Shown: piece by piece, positions 23,501 through 35,538 of the stretch | How the letters are laid out: each line of letters starts with the position of its first letter | How positions within the stretch are numbered: position 1 is the first letter of the stretch | Assembly (NCBI RefSeq): GCF_048569485.1 | Contig: NC_134364.1 | Location: forward strand, 128,193,089-128,257,088 | Length of the DNA stretch: 64,000 nt | Source: Anomaloglossus baeobatrachus | Taxonomy: Eukaryota > Chordata > Amphibia > Anura > Aromobatidae | Direction: 5' to 3' | Translations under genes and position numbers: made by a program | Notes under the pieces: model-generated | What the model saw: the letters and a program-made list of their open reading frames with translations, nothing else | What the model was told of the DNA's origin: nothing | Database searches by the model: none

Positions 23501-25060
23501 TCCTCCGCTCTCTATACAGACACATCTGCAGGTTTTTCCTCCACTCTCTATACAGACACATCTGCAGGTTTTTCCTCCACTCTCTATACAGACACATCTG
23601 CAGGTTTTTCCCTCCGCTCTCTATACGGACACATCTGCAGGTTTTTTCCTCCACTCTCTATACAGACACATCTGCAGGTTTTTCCCTCCTCTCTCTATAA
23701 AGACACATCTGCAGGTTTTTCCTCCACTCTCTATACATACACATCTGCAGGTTTTTCCTCCGCTCTCTATAAAGACACATCTGCAGGTTTTTCCTCCACT
23801 CTCTATACAGACACATCTGCAGGTTTTTTCCTCCGCTCTCTATACAGACACATCTGCAGGTTTTTCCCTCCTCTCTCTATAAAGACACATCTGCAGGTTT
23901 TTCCTCCACTCTCTATACAGACACATCTGCAGGTTTTTCCCTCTGCTCTCTATACAGGCACATCTGCAGGTTTTTCCCTCCGCTCTCTATACAGACACAT
24001 CTGCAGGTTTTTCTCTCTGCTCTCTATACAGACACATCTGCAGGTTTTTTCCTCCGCTCTCTATATAGACACATCTGCAGGTTTTTCCCTCCTCTCTCTA
24101 TAAAGACCCATCTGCAGGTTTTCCCTCCACTCTCTATACAGACACATCTGCAGGTTTTTCCTCCGTTCTCTATACAGACACATCTGCAGGTTTTTCCCTC
24201 CGCTCTCTATACAGACACATCTGCAGGTTTTTCCTCTGCTCTCTATAAAGACACATCTGCAGGTTTTTCCTCCACTCTCTATAGAGACACATCTGCAGGT
24301 TTTTCCCTACGCTCTCTATACAGACACATCTGCAGGTTTTTTCCTCCGCTCTCTATACAGACACATCTGCAGGTTTTTCCTCCACTCTCTATAAAGACAC
24401 ATCTGCAGGTTTTTCCTCCACTCTCTATACAGACACATCTGCAGGTTTTTCCCTCTGCTTTCTATATAGACACATCTGCAGGTTTTTCTCTCCGCTCCCT
24501 ATACAGACACATCTGCAGGTTTTTCCCTCCGCTCTCTATACAGACACATCTGCAGGTTTTTCCCTCCACTCTCTATACAGACACATCTGCAGGTTTTTTC
24601 CTCCGCTCTCTATACAGACACATCTGCAGGTTTTTCCCTCCTCTCTATAAAGACACATCTGCAGGTTTTTCCTCCACTCTCTATACAGACACATCTGCAG
24701 GTTTTTCCCTCTGCTCTCTATACAAACACATCTGCAGGTTTTTCCCTCTGCTCTCTATACAGACACATCTGCAGGTTTTTCCCTCCGCTCTCTATACAGA
24801 CACATCTGCAGGTTTTTCCCTCCGCTCTCTATACAGACACATCTGCAGGTTTTTCCCTCCGCTCTCTATACAGACACATCTGCAGGTGTTTCCCTCCGCT
24901 CTCTATACAGACACATCTGCAGGTTTTTTCCTCCGCTCTCTATACAGACACATCTGCAGGTTTTTCCCTCCGCTCTCTATAAAGACACATCTGCAGGTTT
25001 TTCCTCCACTCTCTATACAGACACATCTGCAGGTTTTTCCCTCTGCTCTCTATACAAACA
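19800..25060. repeat. Second higher-order duplication, period 2604 to 2641 bp
   Basis: The unique 'cagcttttt' unit occurs at 20631 and 23235 (offset 2604). Later markers ('catacacat' at about 21096 and 23737; 'gcaggtgtttcc' near 22245 and 24886) are offset 2641, exactly one 37-bp unit more. The block overlaps the end of the 2287-bp duplication, implying at least two successive large events. Confidence 0.8.
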
Positions 25061-25186
25061 CATCTGCAGGTTTTTCCCTCTGCTCTCTATACAGACACAT
25101 CTGCAGGTTTTTCCCTCCGCTCTCTATACAGACACATCTGCAGGTTTTTCCCTCCGCTCTATACAGACACATCTGCAGGTTTTTCT

Positions 25187-25385
25187 CACTATCTGACATG
25201 AAATCAGAATAAACCTTTCCCATTTTAAGTCAATTAGGAACCAAAATGATTTCTATTTACTAATTTCCAGAATAATGAGAGAGGTTTTCAGGCATTTTTA
25301 TTACTTTCTGCAAAGTCAAAACTTTCCTTCCAGGTCATTAGTATTTGGTGGCATTGCCTTTATGTAGGGTGGGGATGGCAGGCAA
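25187..25385. other. Intergenic, no gene seen
   Basis: AT-rich unique sequence with no supported feature. Confidence 0.4.
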
Positions 25386-25424
25386 TGGTATATACTGTAT
25401 ATATAATTATACAAGCCCCCACCT

Positions 25425-25468
25425 GATCGTAAAGTGATGCGGAATATGTTGGCGCTATATAAATAAAC

Positions 25469-25503
<35 letters not shown>
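25425..25503 (+). repeat. LINE/SINE 3' tail with (ATT)n microsatellite
   Basis: GGCGCTATATAAATAAA followed by about 11 ATT units (25469-25503). This tail is typical of L2-type LINEs and SINEs that share their 3' ends. Only the 3' end is visible. Confidence 0.55.
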
Positions 25504-25505
<2 letters not shown>

Positions 25506-25930
25506 GTAGCCGTGTGTGCAGGGGTTAATCGGCCGCAGTGCCGCTCACCCACCACCTCATTCATACGGTACACTCCGGGGACATAGTTTCAGGATCACAG
25601 CTTCACTCTGTGATTTCAACTAAACGGTAACATTTATTTTAGACACAGGCGTTTTCAGGTTAGCAACATTGGTCCCATAGGGGTTCCCCTTACTCTCCAC
25701 ATTCACGGATATTCCATATACATTGGCGGCTGGCCACTTCCTTGGCACCTGGATACCTTTTAGGCTCCACTACGCCCCTCATCCCCCTGGCAAGCGTCAC
25801 ACACGCAGGGTCTGGATCATGTCATCTTCTGAACCCCGTCATCCCACCCATAGGGACTTGCACGCTGCCTGACAAGGTCCACAGCACTTTCTTCCCCAGG
25901 CTACTGCTTCTGGTCAGGACCAGACCTACC
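25504..25930. other. Unclassified repeat-like sequence left of a solo LTR
   Basis: No coding signal. Ends in CCTACC, the left copy of the solo LTR target duplication; the same sequence context resumes at 26799. Confidence 0.35.
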
Positions 25931-26798
25931 TGTTGTGAATGTTATGCTTTGGCTGGTGGGAGGCTCCCTCTGGTGGCCAGGAATGGTTTGGACAGAGACC
26001 AGGTGGGTTGTGCAGTGGGTGTTTCCTTTGCTAACTCTCTGCTTAAGTCCTGGTCTGATTGCAGGCTGTGCCGGATGTCAGTTGTTCTTTGTATCTCCAG
26101 CCTGCTTCATTCTGCTCCACACCACATCTTCCCCAGATAAGTGCTTGCTCTTTATTTATTGTCTGGTTCTTTTGTTCATCTGGGTTTGTCATTTGTTGTG
26201 GTTGGTTTCAGTTTATTTCCTTCCAGGGATTTTCCCCCTCAGTGGATTGTTGGGGAACTCCCTGCAGTTCTGTGTGGAGTATAGCTCCTTTGGGTCCATG
26301 TGTTTGTGGCTTGTTGACTTTGTTATGATTCTTGTTTTCTGTTCATTGGTATGACAAGAGCGCCTGGTATAGGACGGAGTGCAGATCGAGCGATCTGAGG
26401 GCCTTTTTGTACTATCAGGAAGTTGGTATTTTGCAGGGTTTTTCTCTGGCCACCATCAGTCCCTTTCCTGTCCTTTCCTATTTTAGTCAGTGGGGCCTCA
26501 CCTTTTGCTAATCCTATCATCTACCTGTGTATCGTGTTTTCCTATATCACCGCAGTCTTTGAATGTGGGGGGCTTGCTATTCTTGTCTATTTTCTGAGGC
26601 AGAGAGTTATTCATCTTTCCTTCCTTTAGGATAGTTAGTTCTCCGGCTGGGTTCGCGGTACACAGGATGTTAGTTCACCCCTCGGCTCCTTCTAGTTGTG
26701 ATGGTTAGTAAGGGGATGGCGGCCAGATTAGTTGCCAATGCTCTTGTCACCTTTTGCCAATGATTTGTGGTGGTCTTCCATGGTTCCGGATCATAACA
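25931..26798. mobile_element. Solo LTR with 6-bp target duplication
   Basis: 868 bp starting TGTTGTGAATG and ending CATAACA, with short inverted termini (TGTTGTGA / TGTTATGA). Flanked by direct repeats CCTACC (25925-25930 and 26799-26804). No internal coding sequence, so it fits an LTR left by recombination between two ends. Confidence 0.65.
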
Positions 26799-27748
26799 CC
26801 TACCCTACTCTGGAGGGCGCAACTGGCCATCGGCTACCAGGAGGGTTCTTTAAGTAATTGCAGCAGGGGAACGGTCACCTTCCCGATCAGCTGCACAAAA
26901 CCCACAGCAGGGGACCTTTTTTTCCAGATTTTAGGCACAACTTTCTCACCGGAGGAGACATACATTTCCATACGATTCCCACTACCACGGCTGTCAGAGT
27001 CCCACTGGCTTCCCGGATTACCAGCCCTTCTCCCTGCGGGTTTGGACATTCTGGCCAAGCAGATCCCCACTTCAGGAATCCCTCGGGAATATACAAGGTG
27101 GCGGTCCCTAGGACATGGCCCCACGCTTTCTGCGTCCGTGTCTTCGCCACGCCAGTCCACAAGCCACAGGAGCGGCCTTCTATTCATCAGGATCCGATGC
27201 CTCTCCCACTCTGTCTCCACAGCCTCTTGTCCTCTTCACCACTCGCCCTTGCTACCTCTCCCTTTTCTACCGTCTGCCCTGGGCTCATCCACTTCCCCAA
27301 CTGAACTGTGGGGATACGGCGCCATCTTGTGGTGAACTTCAGAACTCCAACCCAACCAACTTTTCTATCATAACATGAGGCCGGGTCCTCGGGGAGGTTA
27401 TGGGGCTCCTGCCACCCCCTTACACATGGATCATATGATGTATATGCTGAAGAGATGTCTATGTAAGTTTTGCACTGGGCTCTTATTCCATATACTATAA
27501 TGGGAGATTCACACCAATATTCAATGACGAAAAAAACAATATATACTGTATTGGTTCTCATATATCTATATGAATATTGCAGTAACACAATGCACCATAT
27601 CCTGTACTAAAAAGAATACAATGTACTTGCATTCTAATATTATGGATTCTGACTCCATGTTTTTTTGGATATCAATTGTTTAGGAGTTTTCCTACCATAT
27701 TGTTTTAAATTATTGTTTCTCAGATGATATTGATTCTATTTCTTTGTT
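26799..27748. other. Unclassified sequence, no supported gene
   Basis: An open frame of 193 codons (26754-27335) spans the solo LTR boundary and has no recognisable domain, so I do not call it. The last 350 bp are AT-rich. Confidence 0.35.
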
Positions 27749-30700
27749 AAGGGGGGCACCATGCCACTAGAGCAGGGTAAGGGGTGCACCATGCCACTAG
27801 AGCAGGGTAAGGGGTGCACCATGCCACTAGAGCAGGGTAAGGGGTGCAGCATGCCACTAGAGCAGGGTAAGGGGAGCACCATGCCACTAGAGCAGGGTAA
27901 GGGGTGCACCATGCCACTAGAGCAGGGTAAGGGGAGCACCATGCCACTAGAGCAGGGTAAGGGGGGCACCATGCCACTAGAGCAGGGTAAGGGGTGCACC
28001 ATGCCACTAGAGCAGGGTAAGGGGTGCACCATGCCACTAGAGCAGGGTAAGGGATGCAGCATGCCACTAGAGCAGGGTAAGGGGTGCACCGTGCCACTAG
28101 AACAGGGTAAGGGGAGCACCATGCCACTAGAGCAGGGTAAGGGGAGCACCATGCCACTAGAGCAGGGTAAGGGGAGCACCGTGCCACTAGAGCAGGGTAA
28201 GGGGTGCACCGTGCCACTAGAGCAGGGTAAGGGGAGCACCGTGCCACTAGAGCAGGGTAAGGGGAGCACCATGCCACTAGAGCAGGGTAAGGGGTGCACC
28301 ATGCCACTAGAGCAGGGTAAGGGGTGCACCATGCCACTAGAGCAGGGTAAGGGGAGCACCATGCCACTAGAGCAGGGTAAGGGGAGCACCATGCCACTAG
28401 AGCAGGGTAAGGGGTGCACCGTGCCACTAGAGCAGGGTAAGGGGAGCACCATGCCACTAGAGCAGGGTAAGGGGAGCACCATGCCACTAGAGCAGGGTAA
28501 GGGGTGCACCGTGCCACTAGAGCAGGGTAAGGGGAGCACCATGCCACTAGAGCAGGGTAAGGGGTGCACCATGCCACTAGAGCAGGGTAAGGGGAGCACC
28601 ATGCCACTAGAGCAGGGTAAGGGGTGCACCATGCCACTAGAGCAGGGTAAGGGGAGCACCATGCCACTAGAGCAGGGTAAGGGGTGCACCATGCCACTAG
28701 AGCAGGGTAAGGGGTGCACCATGCCACTAGAGCAGGGTAAGGGGAGCACCATGCCACTAGAGCAGGGTAAGGGGGGCACCATGCCACTAGAGCAGGGTAA
28801 GGGGTGCACCATGCCACTAGAGCAGGGTAAGGGGTGCACCATGCCACTAGAGCAGGGTAAGGGGAGCACCATGCCACTAGAGCAGGGTAAGGGGGGCACC
28901 ATGCCACTAGAGCAGGGTAAGGGGTGCACCATGCCACTAGAGCAGGGTAAGGGGTGCACCATGCCACTAGAGCAGGGTAAGGGGAGCACCGTGCCACTAG
29001 AGCAGGGTAAGGGGCGCACCATGCCACTAGAGCAGGGTAAGGGGAGCACCATGCCACTAGAGCAGGGTAAGGGGCGCACCATGCCACTAGAGCAGGGTAA
29101 GGGGTGCAGCATGCCACTAGAGCAGGGTAAGAGGGAGACCATGACACTAGAGCAGGGTAAGGGGAGCACCATGCCACTAGAGCAGGGTAAGGGGTGCACC
29201 ATGCCACTAGAGCAGGGTAAGGGGTGCACCATGCCACTAGAGCAGGGTAAGGGGTGCAGCATGCCACTAGAGCAGGGTAAGGGGTGCAGCATGCCACTAG
29301 AGCAGGGTAAGAGGGAGACCATGCCACTAGAGCAGGGTAAGGGGGCACCATGCCACTAGAGCAGGGTAAGGGGTGCAGCATGCCACTAGAGCAGGGTAAG
29401 AGGGAGACCATGCCACTAGAGCAGGGTAAGGGGTGCAGCATGCCACTAGAGCAGGGTAAGGGGGGCACCATGCCACTAGAGCAGGGTAAGGGGTGCAGCA
29501 TGCCACTAGAGCAGGGTAAGGGGTGCACCATGCCACTAGAGCAGGGTAAGGGGTGCACCGTGCCACTAGAGCAGGGTAAGGGGAGCACCATGCCACTAGA
29601 GCAGGGTAAGGGGAGCACCATGCCACTAGAGCAGGGTAAGGGGTGCACCGTGCCACTAGAGCAGGGTAAGGGGCTCACCATGCCACTAGAGCAGGGTAAG
29701 GGGAGCACCATGCCACTAGAGCAGGGTAAGGGGTGCAGCATGCCACTAGAGCAGGGTAAGAGGGAGACCATGACACTAGAGCAGGGTAAGGGGTGCACCG
29801 TGCCACTAGAGCAGGGTAAGAGGGAGACCATGCAACTAGAGCAGGGTAAGGGGTGCACCGTGCCACTAGAGCAGGGTAAGGGGAGCACCATGCCACTAGA
29901 GCAGGGTAAAGGGAGCACCATGCCACTAGAGCAGGGTAAGGGGAGCACCATGCCACTAGAGCAGGGTAAGAGGGAGACCATGCAACTAGAACAGGGTAAG
30001 GGGTGCACCATGCCACTAGAGCAGGGTAAAGGGAGCACCATGCCACTAGAGCAGGGTAAGGGGTGCACCATGCCACTAGAGCAGGGTAAGGGGTGCAGCA
30101 TGCCACCAGAGCAGGGTAAGAGGGAGACCATGCCACTAGAGCAGGGTAAGGGGCGCACCATGCCACTAGAGCAGGGTAAGAGGGAGACCATGCAACTAGA
30201 ACAGGGTAAGGGGTGCACCGTGCCACTAGAGCAGGGTAAGGGGAGCACCATGCCACTAGAGCAGGGTAAAGGGAGCACCATGCCACTAGAGCAGGGTAAG
30301 GGGTGCACCATGCCACTAGAGCAGGGTAAGGGGTGCAGCATGCCACCAGAGCAGGGTAAGAGGGAGACCATGCCACTAGAGCAGGGTAAGGGGCGCACCA
30401 TGCCACTAGAGCAGGGTAAGAGGGAGACCATGCCACTAGAGCAGGGTAAGGGGCGCACCATGCCACTAGAGCAGGGTAAGAGGGAGACCATGCCACTAGA
30501 GCAGGGTAAGGGGTGCAGCATGCCACTAGAGCAGGGTAAGAGGGAGACCATGCCACTAGAGCAGGGTAAGAGGGAGACCATGCCACTAGAGCAGGGTAAG
30601 AGGGAGACCATGCCACTAGAGCAGGGTAAGGGGTGCAGCATGCCACTAGAGCAGGGTAAGGGGAGCACCATGCCACTAGAGCAGGGTAAGGGGTGCAGCA

Positions 30701-32659
30701 TGCCACTAGAGCAGGGTAAGGGGAGCACCATGCCACTAGAGCAGGGTAAGGGGTGCACCATGCCACTAGAGCAGGGTAAGGGGTGCACCATGCCACTAGA
30801 GCAGGGTAAGGGGCGCACTATGCCACTAGAGCAGGGTAAGGGGTGCACCATGCCACTAGAGCAGGGTAAGGGGTGCAGCATGCCACTAGAGCAGGGTAAG
30901 GGGTGCACCGTGCCACTAGAGCAGGGTAAGGGGTGCACCATGCCACTAGAGCAGAGTAAGGGGAGCACCATGCCACTAGAGCAGGGTAAGGGGAGCACCA
31001 TGCCACTAGAGCAGGGTAAGGGGGGCACCATGCCACTAGAGCAGGGTAAGGGGTGCACCATGCCACTAGAGCAGGGTAAGGGGTGCACCATGCCACTAGA
31101 GCAGGGTAAGGGGCGCACCATGCCACTAGAGCAGGGTAAGGGGAGCACCATGCCACTAGAGAAGGGTAAGGGGGGCACCATGCCACTAGAGCAGGGTAAG
31201 GGGTGCACCATGCCACTAGAGCAGGGTAAGGGGAGCACCATGCCACTAGAGCAGGGTAAGGGGTGCAGCATGCCACTAGAGCAGGGTAAGGGGTGCACCG
31301 TGCCACTAGAGCAGGGTAAGGGGAGCACCATGCCACTAGAGCAGGGTAAGGGGTGCACCATGCCACTAGAGCAGGGTAAGGGGCGCACCATGCCACTAGA
31401 GCAGGGTAAGGGGTGCACCATGCCACTAGAGCAGGGTAAGGGGCGCACCATGCCACTAGAGCAGGGTAAGGGGTGCACCATGCCACTAGAGCAGGGTAAG
31501 GGGTGCACCATGCCACTGGAGCAGGGTAAGGGGCGCACCATGCCACTAGAGCAGGGTAAGGGGTGCACCATGCCACTAGAGCAGGGTAAGGGGAGCACCA
31601 TGCCACTAGAGCAGGGTAAGGGGTGCAGCATGCCACTAGATCAGGGTAAGGGGGCACCATGCCACTAGAGCAGGGTAAGGGATGCACCGTGCCACTAGAA
31701 CAGGGTAAGGGGAGCACCATGCCACTAGAGCAGGGTAAGGGGCGCACCATGCCACTAGAGCAGGGTAAGGGGTGCACCATGCCACTAGAGCAGGGTAAGG
31801 GGAGCACCATGCCACTAGAGCAGGGTAAGGGGTGCAGCATGCCACTAGCGCAGGGTAAGGGGCGCAGCATGCCACTAGAGCAGGGTAAGGGGTGCACCAT
31901 GCCACTAGAGCAGGGTAAGGGGTGCACCGTTCCACTAGAGCAGGGTAAGGGATGCACCGTGCCACTAGAACAGGGTAAGGGGAGCACCATGCCACTAGAG
32001 CAGGGTAAGGGGCGCACCATGCCACTAGAGCAGGGTAAGGGGCGCACCATGCCACTAAAGCAGGGTAAGGGGTGCACCATGCTACTAGAGCAGGGTAAGG
32101 GGTGCAGCATGCCACTAGAGCAGGGTAAGGGGCGCACCATGCCACTAGAGCAGGGTAAGGGATGCACCATGCCACTAGAGCAGGGTAAGGGGCGCACCAT
32201 GCCACTAGAGCAGGGTAAGGGGTGCACCATGCCACTAGAGCAGGGTAAGGGGTGCACCATGCCACTAGAGCAGGGTAAGGGGCGCACCATGCCACTAGAG
32301 CAGGGTAAGGGGTGCACCATGCCACTAGAGCAGGGTAAGGGGCGCACCATGCCACTAGAGCAGGGTAAGGGGTGCACCATGCCACTAGAGCAGGGTAAGG
32401 AGTGCAGCATGCCACTAGAGCAGGGTAAGGGACGCACCGTGCCACTAGAACAGGGTAAGGGGCGCACCATGCCACTAGAGCAGGGTAAGGGGTGCACCGT
32501 GCCACTAGAGCAGGGTAAGAGGGAGACCATGCCACTAGAGCAGGGTAAGGGGCGCACCATGCCACTAGAGCAGGGTAAGAGGGAGACCATGCAACTAGAG
32601 CAGGGTAAGGGGCGCACCATGCCACTAGAGCAGGGTAAGGGGCGCACCATGCCACTAGA
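27749..32659. repeat. 30-bp minisatellite (about 164 copies)
   Basis: Tandem copies of CACCATGCCACTAGAGCAGG then GTAAGGGGTG, with variants only in a few bases (GGTGCACC, GGAGCACC, GGCGCACC, GAGGGAGACC). The period is 30, a multiple of three, and no stop falls in several frames, so very long open frames arise on both strands (up to 1294 codons minus, 772 plus). Rare 29-bp units (near 29340 and 31650) shift the frame. Blocks of variant units recur, for example at about 29970-30110 and 30180-30350. The plus strand has two G-runs (GGG and GGGG) per unit. Confidence 0.97.
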
Positions 32660-33040
32660 AAAGTGTTTTACAAAAAATCCAAAGTTTATCACCATTAACC
32701 CTTTATTTTGCCAAAAACGTGATGCTGATAATTAGAGAGCAGCAATGACTGTAGAGAGATGATCAGTAAATGTTCTCCAAGTAACACCAGTCACCATCAG
32801 TAGGACGTGCACCGGCCGTCGCTGTGAATGACTTCAGCACATCTGCGGCCACAGGACATCACTAGTCTCTCACACGGCTCTGGTGGGATTTTGCTCCACT
32901 CTTCTTCCAGTCTCTTCCACAGTTCTTTTACTATTGTGGGTTTTTTGGTCATAACTTTGTTACCAAGTATTTTCCAGAGGTTTTCTATTGGCTTTATATC
33001 AGGACTCTGGGCTGTGGCCATTTTATTGTTTCAATGTTTT
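32660..33040 (-). pseudogene. Tc1/mariner transposase fragment, C-terminal end
   Basis: The minus-strand frame from 33021 to 32797 reads AQSPDIKPIENLWKILGNKV and later WSKIPPEPCERLV, matching the Tc1 block 'xxSPDLNPIENLW' that contains the last acidic residue region, and the 'IPPE' tail. The N-terminal two thirds are missing. The 30-bp minisatellite abuts its 3' side. Confidence 0.75.
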
Positions 33041-33099
33041 CTTTTTCAAGGAACTGCTTTCCCCATTTTGCTGTGTGACAGATGGCATTTCAACACCTA

Positions 33100-33928
33100 A
33101 TCCATGTCTGTGGGTGAAGAATGCGTTGTGGTCCCTGGACGTCTCGACATCAACAGAACAGGTGCTGACCCCAGAGTGGGATGGACGAGCTATCCTAAAC
33201 CAGATGAAGGCAGATGAGAAGTCCCTTGGCCAGAGCATGTGCAGATAGTGTATTGATTCGGGAGAAGCGCCCCAAGAGAAAATTGAGTGAGAAGTGGGAC
33301 GTTCAGCCTTACACAGTGGTTGAGCAGGTGTATGCTGATGGTCCAGTCTACGAGGCAAGGATTGAATATGGAACAGCTGGCCTCTGAGTCCTCCAATGGA
33401 ACATGAGAAGGCCATGCTGACCCCATGCAGCAACCCCTCATCCTAAGACTGTGCCGCTGGGTGTGATAGTGATGGATACTGGTACACCGTTCCAGGTGTA
33501 GTAGGGAGTCTGCAGCCTGCTAACATCAGTGATTCCATAGGCGCGTCATTATCACTGAGTGGCAAGACAGTACATCAGAACCTCCCCGAGACCCCTGCGG
33601 GAATCGTTTCTCTGGGAAACAGCCAAGTCTTGCCAGAAAGTCAGGACCTCGAAAGTCTCAGAGCTCTACTGCAGGGGTTCCTCCAGTCAGATACATTGAA
33701 AAGTTTGTTTTGTCTGTGCTATCGATGTTGTTTTCCCATTTTACAGGTACCACGTGCACGTTATGTGCCCCTTTATTGCACTGTGGGACCGAGAGGGATG
33801 ATGAAACAGCTCGACGCTCTCTGTTTTAGGTTCCTAATCTAAGGAAGATATACTGTAGACAAACTATTGATTGTAGAGTTCTTTGCTGTTATAAAGGCTA
33901 AGGACGACCATCATTAAGTGGGGAGGCA
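33100..33928 (+). pseudogene. LTR-retrotransposon pol remnant (integrase C-terminal side), fossil
   Basis: Plus-strand frames contain KRKLSEKWDVQPYTVVEQV and then VYADGPVYEARIEYG, typical of the region after the integrase core in vertebrate Gypsy-type elements. It is a broken 3' fragment with several breaks. A purine-rich stretch (GTGGGGAGG, about 33918) follows and may be its polypurine tract. Confidence 0.6.
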
Positions 33929-34140
33929 TGTAGGAGTGTCACTCTAGGAATGGTTAAAAGTACTTTGCGTTTAACAGACAGAATTGCAGTTGTTAAAAAT
34001 TTCTCTGTTGCCATTTTTGCATACCAATGTTTTTTCTTACATGAGCTCTACTCCTGCCTGTAAATAAAACACCCTTGTTCTGTAACCTTCGCCTTGTTCC
34101 ATAATCTAACTCTGCACTGCCGTGGTCCCTTGGTCATTGC
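33929..34140 (+). repeat. Possible LTR after the pol remnant
   Basis: Begins TGTAGGAGTGTCACTC directly after the purine tract and contains an AATAAA (about 34063). No second copy is in the window, so the end is a guess. Confidence 0.4.
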
Positions 34141-35339
34141 CTCAGTGGGAGGAAAGTTAAGCATGAAAATGCTGCTCAAGTAGTTTTGAAGTGAACAGGA
34201 GCAGCGATATGGAGCGATAGCTGAACATAGAAGTTGGCATGAGGAATGGCTATACCAGGATCAGTGTGATCAAAGAATGTTTGAAAGCAGAGGGAAAGCA
34301 ACCAGAAGATAGTAATAGGTTGAAGAAAGAGTTTAGGGCTAAGATAAGCATAGTGATGAGGTTGAGGACAAGGTGGAATGAGATCGGATCATGTGACAAG
34401 TGGTGACGTGGGATTTGGAGAGGAGATGAGTAAGCCCTCCTTCAGTGATGGTGGGAAGGAAGGTTATGGGGGAAGGGAAATGGTCTGTTATACATAGGAG
34501 TTGTGGTAGTTGAGCGGTAAACACTTGCGTTTGTGCTTTTTTTTGCAATTTCGACATGCTTTGATTTTTTTCCTGCTTTCCAGTACATCATATGATAAAA
34601 TAAAGAATAAATAATAAAGAATCCTGAAGCAGTTGTCTGCAAATGCAGGACGGTTCCTATTGAAGAACCTCTTGGTTTGGCTTTATATTGATATATTGAT
34701 TTCCATATATTGATTTCCATGAATGCTGTATCCAATAGGTGGCACTAGAGACACACTTATCATTGAAGAGGATATTTGCATACATTTTTTTATACATAGA
34801 TCATTGCCTAGAGTTTAAGACTCCTAGCTGTGTCCTAATGGAGAAACGTTACCCCTCAAACCCCTGTCAAACACCTTCCAACCCGTCACTTGCCTACTTT
34901 GCACTGATGAGGGGCAAGAACCCCAAAACAGCTGTTTGCAAAAAAGTAGATTTCCAAATGGGGTATACAGTAAAGGTATATATAAATTCAACTCCCGCTC
35001 ATTCTATAGAGGTTTTGGTTTAAGGCTCCGTAGTTGGCTGTCATGCCAACCCCAGCATCTACTTCAGCTAGACGTGTGTCTGACAACACACATTCAGCTG
35101 AAGTGTATTGTGGTGCAAAGACCCATTGGATCCCTGCACCGCAAAGCACGCCGCCAACCAATCAGGGGAAGGCGACTGACATCAGCGTGCCTGGCATTGG
35201 TGTCATGACAGTAACATAATGGGTCACCGAAGCAGGCCTATCAACATCAGCAGTCAGACTGCTGGCATCGGCTGTAGTAGAGGACATTGCCTGTTGTGGC
35301 AGCCAGAGAAGGTGAGAAGAATATTTCCGGGAGGGGGGT
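34141..35339. other. Intergenic and unclassified repeats
   Basis: No gene supported. Around 34900-34935 the sequence GATGAGGGGCAAGAACCCCA forms a short hairpin of the kind found at the ends of some Penelope-like or tyrosine-recombinase retroelements in frogs. The assignment is tentative. Confidence 0.3.
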
Positions 35340-35538
35340 TATGCGTTAGAGGTAGGATGGGGACATATATACCAGGAAGGGGCCCAGGGTGGGGGACATA
35401 TATCAGGATGAAGGAGATACAGTAAATCACAAAAATGAGTACACTTTTCACATTTTTGTAAATATTATCTCTTTTTATGTGACAACACTGTTAATCTGAC
35501 ACTTTGATACGATGTACAGTGTCTGTGTGCAGCTTATA

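Larger units (their letters stand above)
15514..25186. repeat. Large 37-bp minisatellite (about 260 copies)
   Basis: Uninterrupted tandem copies of a unit reading CTCTCTATACAGACACATCT then GCAGGTTTTTCCCTCCG (37 bp; 36- and 38-bp variants come from the T and C runs). Each unit usually contains a PstI site (CTGCAG). The plus strand is strongly pyrimidine-rich in the GGTTTTTCCCTCCG half. Open frames of 60 to 194 codons appear on both strands and simply reflect the repeat. Right of 25186 unique sequence resumes. Confidence 0.97.

Noticed and set aside
15468-25212. Open frames of 60 to 194 codons on both strands
   Set aside because: All are translations of the 37-bp minisatellite.
26754-27335. 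193-codon open frame
   Set aside because: Crosses the end of a solo LTR, has no domain and no partner exons.
27747-31631. Open frames of 1294, 772, 625 and 532 codons
   Set aside because: They are readings of a 30-bp tandem repeat that is open in several frames on both strands; no start context, splice signals or non-repeat domain.
27749-32659. CRISPR-like look of 30-bp repeats
   Set aside because: Units abut with no unique spacers, and the genome is eukaryotic.
27749-32659. Telomere-like GGGTAAGGGG motif
   Set aside because: It occurs once per 30-bp unit, not as a hexamer array, so it is not telomeric repeat.
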